Source of the DNA: CAYQVO01 sp964421085
Lineage (GTDB): Bacteria; Bdellovibrionota_C; UBA2361; CAYQVO01
Assembly (NCBI GenBank): GCA_964421085.1
Contig: CAYQVO010000043.1
Span: 1-30,536 of the forward strand
DNA: 30,536 nucleotides
Direction of reading: 5' to 3'
The notes beneath the pieces were generated by a model. That model had not been told where the DNA came from. It did no database searches and saw only the letters and a list, made by a program, of their open reading frames with translations. How positions within the stretch are numbered: position 1 is the first letter of the stretch; each line of letters opens with the position of its first letter. Positions 1 through 8,508 of the stretch are shown in pieces. The translations under genes were made by a program, and so were the position numbers.

Positions 1-11
1 ACGAATCCTTT

Positions 12-401
12 TCACCCCTCCATAATTTGGGTGACATGGGTTTTGAGGCATAAGGCTCCTGCATATGCTTTTGTGAATTCGCCCCCATAGAGGAATGTCT
101 GCGCTGCGCAGTAGATCCGGATAAGGACGACAATTACCGAAACTGCAGTGCCGCAGTATCCGAAATTACCGTGCGGGATGTGGAAGCCCGGCGCAGATCT
201 TCCCACATCGAAAAGCGTGGCAGTGGCAAACGCCCCGACCCACACACTGCTCCATTTATTCGGCGCGTGGGGAAAGTTTCTGAAGAGGACTGTCAGAATG
301 CCGGTGGTGAAAGCGAAACATATCACCGCTTCGACGAACGGAGGCATTGAAAGCAGCTCGGAGGACATAGTCTCGAGAGTCGCGATGGCTGTGCTGATCA
401 C
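12..401 (-). pseudogene. C-terminal remnant of a BrkB/YihY family membrane protein
   Basis: The translation matches the second half of BrkB/YihY (formerly RNase BN-like) inner-membrane proteins. It shows the family pattern of a polytopic stretch, a W-x-x-V-W-x-G-A segment, a G-x-x-x-x-Y-G element and a closing A-A-Q-x-F-L-Y-G-G-E-F-T motif. A full protein is about 280 residues; only about 130 remain. The GTG at 401 is not a convincing start, because the homologous reading (F-F-L-V-S-L-V) continues upstream to about 420 before a stop at 450-452, so the N-terminal half has been lost. Several normally hydrophobic or aromatic positions are replaced, for example an Arg where the W of the last helix is expected. 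An intact paralogue lies at 6400-7260. It sits 58 bp downstream of the DUF2231 gene and may be co-transcribed. I regard it as a decaying duplicate. Confidence 0.7.
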
Positions 402-459
402 AAGTGAAACCAGAAAAAACCTGTGCCGGGAACAATGGTGACTGAACTGTCATGCCTTT

Positions 460-948
460 TCACGTCGATCGCAGGAAAACAGCATCAGACCCGGGCGATG
501 CGTCAAGATGAGCATCGTCGTCGACGCCTGCTCCGAGCCGGTTTACAAGTTCTCCGCCAAGCCAGCCTGTGACAAGCGCAAGAAGAACTCCGGCAAGAGA
601 AAGAGAAATCGCGAGGCCGTCAGGCGCCAGGGGATTCTGCTGTCTGGATATCCAGCTCATTATGAAAAGCGCGACAACAGCAAGATTGCCGACTCCATGA
701 TACAACCCCACCCTCCAGGCCCTGGTTCCTGCCGGAATGGCGGGAAAATCGATAAGCCCGAATATGGCCGCAATGAGGCCTCCTGTGATTCCCACAGCCA
801 TGATGGAGTACGACACATCGGCCCACCTTCCGTTTCCGGTAATCAGATACGCGACATCGAATCCGAGAGAAGTCGGGAAAATTCCAGAGGGAAATACAAT
901 AAGCATCGGATGAATGGGGTGTCCAAAAGCTTTGGCTCGGCTTTCCAT
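460..948 (-). CDS. DUF2231-family integral membrane protein
   Basis: A 162-residue polytopic protein with the DUF2231 signature near the N-terminus (G-H-P-I-H-P-M-L-I-V-F-P) and a second typical segment, G-x-I-A-A-I-F-G-L-I-D-F. Four hydrophobic segments are visible, at roughly residues 16-36, 48-68, 82-100 and 113-133, followed by an acidic tail. The start at 948 is supported by an upstream AAGGAGA Shine-Dalgarno sequence about 5 nt away. The family's function is unknown; some members sit beside heme or redox proteins. The adjacent divergent gene encodes a hemerythrin-like protein, so a shared role in redox or oxygen stress is possible but not shown. Confidence 0.85.
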   Translation of the reverse strand: MESRAKAFGHPIHPMLIVFPSGIFPTSLGFDVAYLITGNGRWADVSYSIMAVGITGGLIAAIFGLIDFPAIPAGTRAWRVGLYHGVGNLAVVALFIMSWISRQQNPLAPDGLAISLSLAGVLLALVTGWLGGELVNRLGAGVDDDAHLDASPGSDAVFLRST

Positions 949-1057
949 GTTCGTCTCCTTTTCGTTTCAGCGGGAGCGAATAACACGGAATTGGGACAAC
1001 TTCGGATGACGACGATCGCACAGGACAGCAGGATGACCGTGTTATGCATCATTCAAC

Positions 1058-1921
1058 ATGACCGCGGATAGAGTTTGTTCGAGACGTGATTTCCTGAAGC
1101 GCGCCGCACTTGGCGGAGCGGTGCTTCTTGTGTCGTGCAGCAGCAAAATCCGGCTGATGTCAGGTGAAGTTTCAGAGAAAACAACCAGACAAGGTGACTT
1201 TTCACCCTCTGAAGATCTTTTGCGCGAACACGGAGTTTTGAAGCGCCTGCTTCTCGTCTACCGTCACTATATACGGAGGTTTGATTCAGGACGGACAATT
1301 CAGTACCAGTCCCTTTCAGAGACAGCGCATCTGATTCGCGCATTCATGGAAGATTCTCACGAAAAATTCGAAGAAGATCATCTCTTCCCGCGTTTCAGGA
1401 AGGCGGGGGTTCTTGTCGAACTTGTCGATACGCTCGAGCTTCAGCATCAGCATGGCAGGATGCTGACTGACCGGATACTCGCAATGCCGAGGCAGGAGGA
1501 ACTGAGAAGTCATCTTCTGGCGTTTGTACGGATGCATGAACCTCACGAAGCGCGGGAGGATACGGTACTCTTCCCTGCCATTCAGAGTGTCGTTTCTAGG
1601 AAGGAATTCAGGGACATCGGAAGACGATTCGAAGAGCAGGAACATTTCGGTAAAATAATCGATCGTATTACGTCGATCGAAAAGCGCCTTGGATTATACG
1701 ACCTTTCGCAGTTTACTCCGGCAGGTTCGCCGGCAGCGGGATCGTCCAGGCAAAAATGTAAAGCCCGAAAAGAGGCGGCCGCGGTTATTCCTTTACTGCC
1801 GCCGCAGGCGATATGTGAACCCGGCGGCAGCCCTCATTGGGCAACTCCAAGCCCGAGCGAAATGAACGGCTTCTTCTCCCCGAACTCCGCATTTTCCGGC
1901 CGCTCGACGGAAACACGATGA
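1058..1921 (+). CDS. Tat-exported lipoprotein with hemerythrin HHE domain
   Basis: Residues 8-27 form a twin-arginine signal (S-R-R-D-F-L-K-R) followed by a hydrophobic stretch and a lipobox ending in Cys27, so the protein is predicted to be folded before export and then lipid-anchored. Residues about 50-205 form a hemerythrin-like four-helix bundle with the expected His/carboxylate ligands: H58, H101, E105, H108, H132, and the H160/H163/E164 cluster in M-H-E-P-H-E. Such domains bind a diiron centre and sense or scavenge oxygen, NO or oxidants. The residues after about 220 (Pro/Ser/Ala-rich) have no visible homology, and the last 88 bp run antisense into the end of the DUF748 gene. The original stop may therefore have been nearer codon 225. 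It is divergent from the DUF2231 gene with a 109-bp gap. Confidence 0.85.
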   Translation: MTADRVCSRRDFLKRAALGGAVLLVSCSSKIRLMSGEVSEKTTRQGDFSPSEDLLREHGVLKRLLLVYRHYIRRFDSGRTIQYQSLSETAHLIRAFMEDSHEKFEEDHLFPRFRKAGVLVELVDTLELQHQHGRMLTDRILAMPRQEELRSHLLAFVRMHEPHEAREDTVLFPAIQSVVSRKEFRDIGRRFEEQEHFGKIIDRITSIEKRLGLYDLSQFTPAGSPAAGSSRQKCKARKEAAAVIPLLPPQAICEPGGSPHWATPSPSEMNGFFSPNSAFSGRSTETR

Positions 1922-4347
1922 GAAGGAACCTTTGCTGAATCAACAAGATACTTCCTCACGTTTTCTCCCCGTAACGACGCAAGCTTCTCCAGCAGGCTTT
2001 CATCTATATGCACAATTCCCGCCAGCTCTTCTTCCACCGCACCGGGGCTCAATGGCTGCCTTCCTGTCATCTCTTCAAAAACATCCGGAAGGTACTTAAG
2101 CAGCTCTTCTTTGCTGAATTCCGGAGCTCGCTCAGGAATATCCGGCAGTTCCTTCTGGATCCTCCTCCCTTCGCGGATCCTTGCCGCGTTCTCCCTGATA
2201 AGGGCGTCCGCAAGCCCTCGTCTGTCAATCGACGGATCGTATCGGGGCGTTATTTTCAACAGAAGCATCGGCCGATCCCGAAGAGCTTTGGCAAGCGCAC
2301 GAAGACGCTGCCTCTCTTCAAAGGCAGGCTCCGCGCTTCCTGGCCTGAATTCGCACCGGTCGAGACTCTGACCGGTGTCCGCGATGGATGCAAGAATGGT
2401 AAAGGGAGAAGTTACTGCTTTTGCAAGGGCATTCAACAACCCTTCCCTGATAAGCCCTCCGAACTGAAACTCCGGCCCGGACGGTTTTCCGGAAACGGGG
2501 AATTCGATCGATATGTTCCCGCTGCTGTCGCGCATGACCGCAGCAGCGAATTCAATGGGCATCGATCCTGCTTTCGGATCGGTCGTCTGCTCTCCAAGCA
2601 CCAGACCCTTGATGAGGATTTTGTTCGAACCTTGAAGCCTGGCGCCGTCGTTCCGGTAATCAAGCGATGCGGTATACTCGCCGCGCCTTATTCCCCGCCC
2701 TGTAAGCCGTTCAGCATACGGGCTTAAAGCCGCAAGACCTGCGCCATCAATGGAAATCAGCAGACGGTTGAACGGCACTTTTCCCGAAAAATTAAGTTCC
2801 CCTCCCACTGTCGCGCTGCCACGGGGGGCCAAAGCGCCTCGAAGATTGACAGGGACGGAAGAGAGGCTTTCCGGAGAGTAATCTCCAAGCGCGCCTTCTA
2901 TATTCTTTACAACAAGAGTCGCAGGACTGCCCGGGGATTTGTCGGTAAGCAGAACCTTCCCTCTCTCCACGCCAATCCGGCCGATCCGGACGGGGAAACC
3001 GGCGCCGGACTCCTCTGCTTTTTTCACTGGAACAGCCGCGCGAAGGTTCAAGACTCCTTTCTCATCCCGGACAATGGAAGCACCCGGGCCTGAAAAGAGC
3101 AGCTCCTCGATGGTGAGCGATGAAGGGCTAAGGGCGAATGAGAATCCTTTGAAAAAAACGGACTCGCTCGTCAGAAAATCCTCCTCCCGCTCCAGATCCA
3201 CGACCTTGAGTCCGTCAAGCTGCATATCACCTTCGGCGGAAAACAACGGCCGCCCCTCCTCCCCGCTGAACTCGAGCCTTCCGTTGAAGGTTCCCCGTCC
3301 TTCTGTCGATTTCAAAGCGACAAGTTCCGACATGTACTGATTCAGTCCGGGAAGAGGTATCCCTTTCAGGGCAGTGTCAATTTCAATAGACAGCGGCGCG
3401 AATGTGCCTGAAAGCTCCATGGTGGACGAAAAACCGCCTTCCCGGGCCTCTATTTTTTCTATCTCAATCTGTTTCCGCAGGAAGTTGATCGTGCCTCCGT
3501 GCGCGTTCACGCTCGACAATGAGAATGCGTCTTCTCCCTGTCTGATTTCAAGTCCCTGAATATCCGCGCGCGCATTCTTCAAAAGCATGCCGCCTGCCTC
3601 CCCCGAAGCGTCGATAAAAAGACCTGCACTAAGGCTGCCTTTTCCACCGGTAAGTTCGAATGAAACGTATTCCTGAAGATACTTCGAGACGTTCCGCGCG
3701 CCGATATTCTCCAAAGCGACGCTCGAATTCAGGATCAGGGGTCTCAGGCTCATTTCACCCTCGGCTGAAACATCCGCCCCTTCCTCCGTCTGCGCGGACA
3801 GCTTGAAATGACCGGAACGTTCAGGCCGGGTGTCGAAGCCTTCGAAAGAAAGAGACATCGAGCTTACGGAGAATTCAAAAGGCTCTTTTCGCGCCTGATC
3901 GCTGAAGGTCAGCTTTCCTCCGTTTATGACAAGTGAGCCCACTGCGAGATGAAAGGGTTTTGATGGACCTTCACTGTCCTTCGTATTCCGGGGCGCTCCA
4001 ATATTGTATCTCCCCGCTTTATCCTTATCGAGCCTGAGATGAGGCGACGAGATTTCGACATCACGCAGAACCCAGGCCCTCTCGAAAAGAGAAGAAGCCT
4101 GGAGATTGCCGTAAATCTTTTCAACCGAAAGGAATGGAATGCCGCGCTCGCCGGTGATGGAAAGACCCGTAATTGATGCAGAAAGCACAAAGGGGTTGAC
4201 GGAAATTTCCGCTGCCGTCATATTCCCCTGCTTCTCGATGAGGTTTCTGATAACTGCCGGCGCCGCAAGAAAGCCGGCAGACACGTACACAAGCAGAATC
4301 GTGAGCACAGAGATCCGGAAGGCGCGGTTTTTCAGCAGTCGCATCAC
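1834..4347 (-). CDS. DUF748 (AsmA-like) envelope protein
   Basis: An 837-residue protein with one N-terminal membrane helix (about residues 11-30) and a long periplasmic beta-rich body. The early segment with S-V-N-P-F, then L-S-V-E-K-I-Y and L-D-K-D-K-A-G-R-Y-N-I, is the characteristic start of DUF748 proteins, which are related to AsmA/TamB-type bridge proteins. The region around residues 665-715 (an F-R-P-G-S-A-E element, then L-A-K-A-L-R-D-R-P and a D-R-R-G-L-A-D segment) is the usual C-terminal DUF748 block. DUF748/AsmA-like proteins are thought to act in envelope biogenesis or lipid movement between membranes; the role here is inferred from family only. It starts with GTG at 4347 or ATG at 4344 and neither has a clear ribosome-binding site. 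The 5' end abuts a kinase relic. Confidence 0.88.
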   Translation of the reverse strand: MMRLLKNRAFRISVLTILLVYVSAGFLAAPAVIRNLIEKQGNMTAAEISVNPFVLSASITGLSITGERGIPFLSVEKIYGNLQASSLFERAWVLRDVEISSPHLRLDKDKAGRYNIGAPRNTKDSEGPSKPFHLAVGSLVINGGKLTFSDQARKEPFEFSVSSMSLSFEGFDTRPERSGHFKLSAQTEEGADVSAEGEMSLRPLILNSSVALENIGARNVSKYLQEYVSFELTGGKGSLSAGLFIDASGEAGGMLLKNARADIQGLEIRQGEDAFSLSSVNAHGGTINFLRKQIEIEKIEAREGGFSSTMELSGTFAPLSIEIDTALKGIPLPGLNQYMSELVALKSTEGRGTFNGRLEFSGEEGRPLFSAEGDMQLDGLKVVDLEREEDFLTSESVFFKGFSFALSPSSLTIEELLFSGPGASIVRDEKGVLNLRAAVPVKKAEESGAGFPVRIGRIGVERGKVLLTDKSPGSPATLVVKNIEGALGDYSPESLSSVPVNLRGALAPRGSATVGGELNFSGKVPFNRLLISIDGAGLAALSPYAERLTGRGIRRGEYTASLDYRNDGARLQGSNKILIKGLVLGEQTTDPKAGSMPIEFAAAVMRDSSGNISIEFPVSGKPSGPEFQFGGLIREGLLNALAKAVTSPFTILASIADTGQSLDRCEFRPGSAEPAFEERQRLRALAKALRDRPMLLLKITPRYDPSIDRRGLADALIRENAARIREGRRIQKELPDIPERAPEFSKEELLKYLPDVFEEMTGRQPLSPGAVEEELAGIVHIDESLLEKLASLRGENVRKYLVDSAKVPSHRVSVERPENAEFGEKKPFISLGLGVAQ

Positions 4348-4439
4348 GGTGATGATAAACCGCCCTCTGACGGATTTCCAGCCCGGCCCTCTTCACGCCG
4401 TGGACCTCCCGGAGGACATGCTCTACCGGCATTCGCAGA

Positions 4440-4650
4440 ATCATCTTCAGCAGCAGATATTGAAATATCAGTACGTCCATCCACATCCTGTTCGGATACG
4501 CCGTTTTCGGCGGCAGCCGGTGACGCGGCAGGAAGGGAAAGGATAAAGGTCGACCCTGTCCCCTGCAGGAGTCGAGAAGGTCTTCTATCAGCTCTGCCTG
4601 CGTCCCTGCGCTTCTCTCGATGACAGGAATCGCTCTTTCGGGCCCTGCTC
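4440..4650 (-). pseudogene. Scrambled remnant of a hybrid histidine kinase
   Basis: The 390-bp gap between the DUF748 and kinase genes holds pieces of a second histidine kinase in two frames. From about 4642 to 4560 one frame reads as the second HisKA helix (A-I-P-V-I-E-R-S, then A-E-L-I-E-D-L-L-D). About 20 bp later the other frame reads G-T-G-S-T-F-I-L-S-L-P, the usual end of the HATPase domain. A little further on, A-A-E-D-D-S resembles the acidic start of a receiver domain. The N, G1 and G2 boxes that should lie between are absent, so an internal deletion of several hundred base pairs is the simplest explanation. No ribosome-binding site or intact frame remains. The intact kinase just upstream could be the source or a paralogue. 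Confidence 0.55.
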
Positions 4651-4738
4651 ATTTACGCGTATCAGAACAGTGAGAAACAAAGTCAATTTCAGGCGCATTG
4701 CACGTTCCCGGCAAAAGCTCACGACGGCCTGCGCGAAA

Positions 4739-6250
4739 TCACGCCAGAATTTTCTTTATGGTTTCCTGGAGCGCATTGAGATCGACCGGTTTGGTGAGAT
4801 GAGCAGAAAATCCGGCGGCTAAACACATCTTTACATCCTCTTCCATCCCGAAACCTGTCAGGGCAATTCCTTTCATGTTGTTCGAAGGGCTTAAGGCCCG
4901 GATGATCTCCAGCCCGGAACCATCCGGAAGACCGATGTCGCTCACAAGCAGATCGAAATGTTTTTTTCTTCCGGCATCAAGCGCTGTTCTCACGTCATGC
5001 GCCACTTCCGCCCTGTGTCCTTCCATTTCAAGCGCTGTCTTCATGAGATTCGCGGTGTCGGGATGGTCTTCGACAAGCAGTATTTCAAGTCCGCCCTTTA
5101 TCCGCGCCGCAGTCCTGCTGTCTATGTCGACCATCATCTCACCAACCGGCACCACGGGAAGCTCGAGAATGAACTCCGCTCCTTTACCCCTGCCGTCGCT
5201 CCTTGCCCTGAGAGAGCCGGAATGCAGTTCAGCAAGACTTCTGCTTATCGCAAGTCCGAGACCGAGTCCTCCCTGTTTGAAACCTTCCGTTGACGTCCCC
5301 TGATCGAACGCGTTGAAAATGCCGTTCATAGCTTCTGCTTCAATACCGTTTCCTGTATCGAGAACCGACACCGCTATCCTGCCGGACGAAGAATTCGCCG
5401 TGCGTAAAACTATGGATCCACCTGGCGGCGTGAACTTTACCGCGTTTGAAAGGAGGTTCCACACGATCTGAGAAACACGGGCGGGGTCTGCGCGAATGAC
5501 AGGACTTTCAGCGTTGAGTTCCAGCGCCAGATTGTGTTTTTTTTCATCGATCTGACTCCGGCACATTTCAACGCAGTTGTTTATGAGTGCATGGAGGTTG
5601 ACAACAGACCGGCGCAGTCGAACCTTGCCGTGAGCGATGCGGGTTATATCGAGGAGATCATCAATCAGACGCGCCTCGAGAGCGACGTTTCTGATTATTG
5701 TCGACACGAGATTTCGTATTCTGACCGAAGCTTCCGGCGATCTCTCGATAAGCTGCGCTGCTGCAAGAACGGGTGTCAGAGGCGTTCTCAGTTCATGGCT
5801 GAGCTGCGCGAGGAACTCGTCCTTTGATTTTCCCGCTTCCTTCAGCATCTCCTCGCTCCGGCGAAGGGTCGCCTCCGAATGTTCCCGATTCAGGATCTCC
5901 TGCTCCAGGCCTGCCTGCCTGCGCTTCGCCTCGATCACCGACTTCGCCGACGTATGTGAAAGATACGCGAAGGCAATGCTGATTCCACTGAAGACGATTA
6001 TCTCGACTTCGCCGGGAAAGCCGGCAATCCAATTCGCTGCAGGCAGACCAAGCGCAGCCGCCGTAAATGCCGGCGCCGGTCCTCCATACCAGGCGGATAC
6101 ACACGTTGCGAGATAAAAGAACCCTTGGACGAAATCTGGATGAACGTACGGAGCAACTGCCGAACTGAGAATTATTGCGGCAACCACGGAAAGGATCACA
6201 ACGGAATAGCGATGAAGAGCGCTTTTGTGATCGAGAACTTGGCCATTCAT
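4739..6250 (-). CDS. Membrane-bound hybrid histidine kinase with C-terminal receiver
   Basis: A 503-residue sensor kinase. Residues about 17-98 are a multi-helix membrane region resembling the DUF4118/KdpD-type sensor, followed by a coiled-coil linker (105-145). The HisKA H-box has phospho-acceptor His152 (Q-L-S-H-E-L-R-T-P). The HATPase domain shows the N box (N-L-L-S-N-A-V-K-F), G1 (D-T-G-N-G-I, 298-303) and G2 (G-G-L-G-L-G-L, about 327-333). Residues 387-503 form a receiver with acidic pair E394/D395, phospho-acceptor D438, T465 and K487. All catalytic residues are present, so it should work. There is no output domain and no cognate DNA-binding regulator next to it; a partner must be encoded elsewhere. 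It is divergent from the BrkB gene across about 150 bp. Confidence 0.93.
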   Translation of the reverse strand: MNGQVLDHKSALHRYSVVILSVVAAIILSSAVAPYVHPDFVQGFFYLATCVSAWYGGPAPAFTAAALGLPAANWIAGFPGEVEIIVFSGISIAFAYLSHTSAKSVIEAKRRQAGLEQEILNREHSEATLRRSEEMLKEAGKSKDEFLAQLSHELRTPLTPVLAAAQLIERSPEASVRIRNLVSTIIRNVALEARLIDDLLDITRIAHGKVRLRRSVVNLHALINNCVEMCRSQIDEKKHNLALELNAESPVIRADPARVSQIVWNLLSNAVKFTPPGGSIVLRTANSSSGRIAVSVLDTGNGIEAEAMNGIFNAFDQGTSTEGFKQGGLGLGLAISRSLAELHSGSLRARSDGRGKGAEFILELPVVPVGEMMVDIDSRTAARIKGGLEILLVEDHPDTANLMKTALEMEGHRAEVAHDVRTALDAGRKKHFDLLVSDIGLPDGSGLEIIRALSPSNNMKGIALTGFGMEEDVKMCLAAGFSAHLTKPVDLNALQETIKKILA

Positions 6251-6399
6251 TGAAAGGTCACCCGAGCCACTGATTCAGCCAAGCTTACATCACAGTCCTG
6301 ATCACTATCAATCTGAATTTCAGAAGTTTAAAATAAAACGACGTATAACGATGACTTACGTCAGAGTGCTTTCAAGTCGGCAATGGATATGTTCCAGGC

Positions 6400-7260
6400 G
6401 TGTGGCGGATATTCAAAATGGCCGTTTCTGGTTTTTTTTCTGATGACGCGTTGACACACGGGGCTGCGATTGCCTATTACGCTGCCCTCTCGTTTGCGCC
6501 GCTCCTTGTTCTGATTCTGTGGTCGTCAGGTCTCCCTGGAATTGAAGCACAGGCAAAAATAGTCGGACAGATTAACGACCTCTTCGGCGAACAGGTTGGC
6601 CGGACGGTCGATGCGGTAATGCGGAACGCCAAAGCGACGCCGGATCTCGCGGGCGTCGCCGGAATTGTGAGCACCTTAATCCTTCTGGTGTCCGCATCTT
6701 CGGTTTTTGGCCAGCTTCAAACGGCTCTTAACGTCGTCTGGGGCGTCAAAGTGAAAGCGGATAAGGCGCTCTTTGAATTCTTTTACCGCCGTATTATTTC
6801 GCTTCTTCTCATTATTATTATCGCCGCGGTGCTCGCCGCTTCTCTGGTTCTTACTGCGGCTGTCAACTTTGTACTGGCCTTCATGAATGAAAACCTGCCC
6901 CCGCAGATTTCAGGTCTCGGCATTCAGGCTTCCAATGTCGGCATTCCTTTCGTTGTTTTCCTCATTCTTTTTGCGGCAATGTACAGACTCCTTCCCGACG
7001 TCTCGCTCTGCTGGAACGATGTATGGGGCGGAGCTGCCGTCACTGCAGCGCTCTTTCCCGCTGGACGGGTCGTTATCGGATGGTACATTGGAAAAGCAAG
7101 TTTCCTTTCAGCTTATGGCGCTGCAGCCTCACTTCTCGCCTTTCTCGTATGGGTCTATTACTCTTCTCTTGTAATCCTGTTCGGCGCAGAGCTCATTCAC
7201 GCATGGATTTCGCATCAGAGACGCCAGGTCATCCCGCGAACCTATGCAGTTCGGACATGA
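6400..7260 (+). CDS. BrkB/YihY family inner-membrane protein
   Basis: A 286-residue polytopic membrane protein of normal family length. It shows the conserved opening (D-D-A-L-T-H-G-A-A-I-A-Y-Y), the central segment (S-A-S-S-V-F-G-Q-L-Q-T-A-L-N-V-V-W-G-V), the L-P-D-V-S-L-x-W-N-D-V-W-G-G motif and the final S-A-Y-G-A-A element with the last helix ending in F-G-A-E-L. About six membrane segments can be drawn. GTG at 6400 is the only plausible start in frame. The function of the family is uncertain: early names (ribonuclease BN, virulence factor) are not well supported. It stands next to stress-type genes, and a decayed second copy lies at 12-401. Confidence 0.9.
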   Translation: MWRIFKMAVSGFFSDDALTHGAAIAYYAALSFAPLLVLILWSSGLPGIEAQAKIVGQINDLFGEQVGRTVDAVMRNAKATPDLAGVAGIVSTLILLVSASSVFGQLQTALNVVWGVKVKADKALFEFFYRRIISLLLIIIIAAVLAASLVLTAAVNFVLAFMNENLPPQISGLGIQASNVGIPFVVFLILFAAMYRLLPDVSLCWNDVWGGAAVTAALFPAGRVVIGWYIGKASFLSAYGAAASLLAFLVWVYYSSLVILFGAELIHAWISHQRRQVIPRTYAVRT

Positions 7261-7341
7261 GTGATCTTCGTCATTCCCCGCCCCCTGTTAATCCTCAGCA
7301 GTGAAAAGCATAATCAAAGAGCAGTATAAGCAGAGGATCTC

Positions 7342-7989
7342 GTGAAAATTCGCTTCCGCGACAGGTATGAAGCCGGACAGATTCTGGCAAAAAAACTCCA
7401 TTCGTACGCCCGTCCTGACTCGACTGTTGTCGGTCTTGGGCGCGGCGGCGTTCCCATCGCCTTTGAAATAGCGCAAAGACTGAATGTTCCGCTTGATGTG
7501 TTCATTGTACGGGAAATTACGAAACCAGGAGAGCCGGAGACCCCCATAGGCGCTGTGGCAAGCGGGGGAGTACTTCTTCTCGAAGAAGAGGCCGCCGCCA
7601 TTATTGAATCCCGGCTGCTTCAAGACGCTATAGAGCGGGAAGACAGGGAACTGGAGGCGCAGGAGGAAGCCTACCGTGGAAGGGATCACGTCAAGAAGAT
7701 AACCGACAGAACGGTTCTGCTTGTGGACGACGGCCTTACCACTCCCCAGTGCATTGGAGCGGCAGTCGAAGCGCTGTACCGGTACCGCCCCTCTTCGGTG
7801 GTAGTCGCCGCGCCCGTCATTTCAAAAAAAGCTGCCAGTGAAACCACCAGGCAGGGCGTAAACAAAGTGATTGCCGCCGCAGGTGCGGTTCGAAGCGAAG
7901 ATGTGCGCGAGTTTTACGACGACCTTTCCCCGTTGCGGGACGAAGAAGTGGTGGCTCTCCTCCACGAGCACAGCGCGTCGATGCATTGA
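7342..7989 (+). CDS. Phosphoribosyltransferase-fold protein
   Basis: A 215-residue protein of the type I phosphoribosyltransferase fold, of the kind often encoded near dienelactone-hydrolase or stress genes. It begins F-R-D-R-Y-E-A-G-Q, then V-V-G-L-G-R-G-G-V-P-I-A (about 33-44) and the PRPP-loop region V-L-L-V-D-D-G-L-T-T (about 128-137). The C-terminus has the subfamily F-Y-D-D-L-S-x-x-x-D-E-E-V-V motif. In relatives the loop usually reads D-D-G-L-A-T-G-A; here the second half is T-P-Q-C, so PRPP binding may be altered. The substrate is unknown. The GTG start has an upstream AGAGGA. It converges on the BON-domain gene with a 23-bp gap. Confidence 0.88.
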   Translation: MKIRFRDRYEAGQILAKKLHSYARPDSTVVGLGRGGVPIAFEIAQRLNVPLDVFIVREITKPGEPETPIGAVASGGVLLLEEEAAAIIESRLLQDAIEREDRELEAQEEAYRGRDHVKKITDRTVLLVDDGLTTPQCIGAAVEALYRYRPSSVVVAAPVISKKAASETTRQGVNKVIAAAGAVRSEDVREFYDDLSPLRDEEVVALLHEHSASMH

Positions 7990-8012
7990 AGGAGGATCCT
8001 TTCCTGCTTCTT

Positions 8013-8348
8013 TTACTTCCCGTCTGCCTTGCAGGCAGGATTATAAGAGGCTCTCGCCCCTTCCACGTTTCCAATTCCGCCCGATACAGTGACACTGCTT
8101 TCAATATTGCGGACCCCGTTTACCATCAAGGTCTGCGCGAGCACATTGTCAATCTGCCGATGGTTGCCAACATGTCCAGTGAAGTATGCGACTCCGTTCC
8201 TTACATCCACCTTTATTCCCTTCAAGTCGGCGTCAGGATCACTGTCGACAGCAGAAACAATTTTGTCCTTGATCGCGGCGTCGTCGGCGAAAGCGGGAAT
8301 TGCCGAAAGCAACGAAGCGGCAGCACATAATGCAGCGAATATTTTCAT
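8013..8348 (-). CDS. Secreted BON-domain protein
   Basis: A 111-residue protein. Residues 1-21 are a Sec signal peptide ending A-F-A, so the mature protein should be periplasmic. Residues about 23-92 form one BON domain (A-A-I-K-D-K-I-V at the start, then I-K-V-D-V-R-N-G-V-A-Y-F-T-G-H-V and V-N-G-V-R-N-I-E-S-S-V-T-V). BON domains bind membranes or support periplasmic stress tolerance in OsmY-like proteins. The start at 8348 was chosen over longer in-frame options because the signal peptide begins there and GGAGGA lies just upstream. It is divergent from the phosphohydrolase operon, with about 160 bp between them that could hold both promoters. Confidence 0.85.
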   Translation of the reverse strand: MKIFAALCAAASLLSAIPAFADDAAIKDKIVSAVDSDPDADLKGIKVDVRNGVAYFTGHVGNHRQIDNVLAQTLMVNGVRNIESSVTVSGGIGNVEGARASYNPACKADGK

Positions 8349-8508
8349 ACCATGTCCTCCATCTGCTCTATATTGCCTGCTTCCGGCGCTGGATGCCTTG
8401 ACTCCCATCATTCCGCACCCGGTTTTTGTGTCGATCCCGCGCCAACCCTGCTGCCTTGCATCCATTCCCCGGCTGTGTTCAAATTTCAACGTAACTGAAG
8501 TTTTCCCC

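Noticed and set aside
2008..2727. 239-codon plus-strand open frame
   Set aside because: It is opposite the conserved DUF748 gene and has an Arg/Ser/Pro-rich shadow-type composition.
8022..8038. Hairpin CTGCCT/AGGCAG as a terminator
   Set aside because: The stem is 6 bp, lies within the BON coding sequence and has no T-tract.
8089..8508. Long N-terminal extension of the phosphohydrolase gene (ATG at 8089)
   Set aside because: It is antisense to the BON-domain gene, lacks a ribosome-binding site and precedes a clear signal peptide that begins at 8509.
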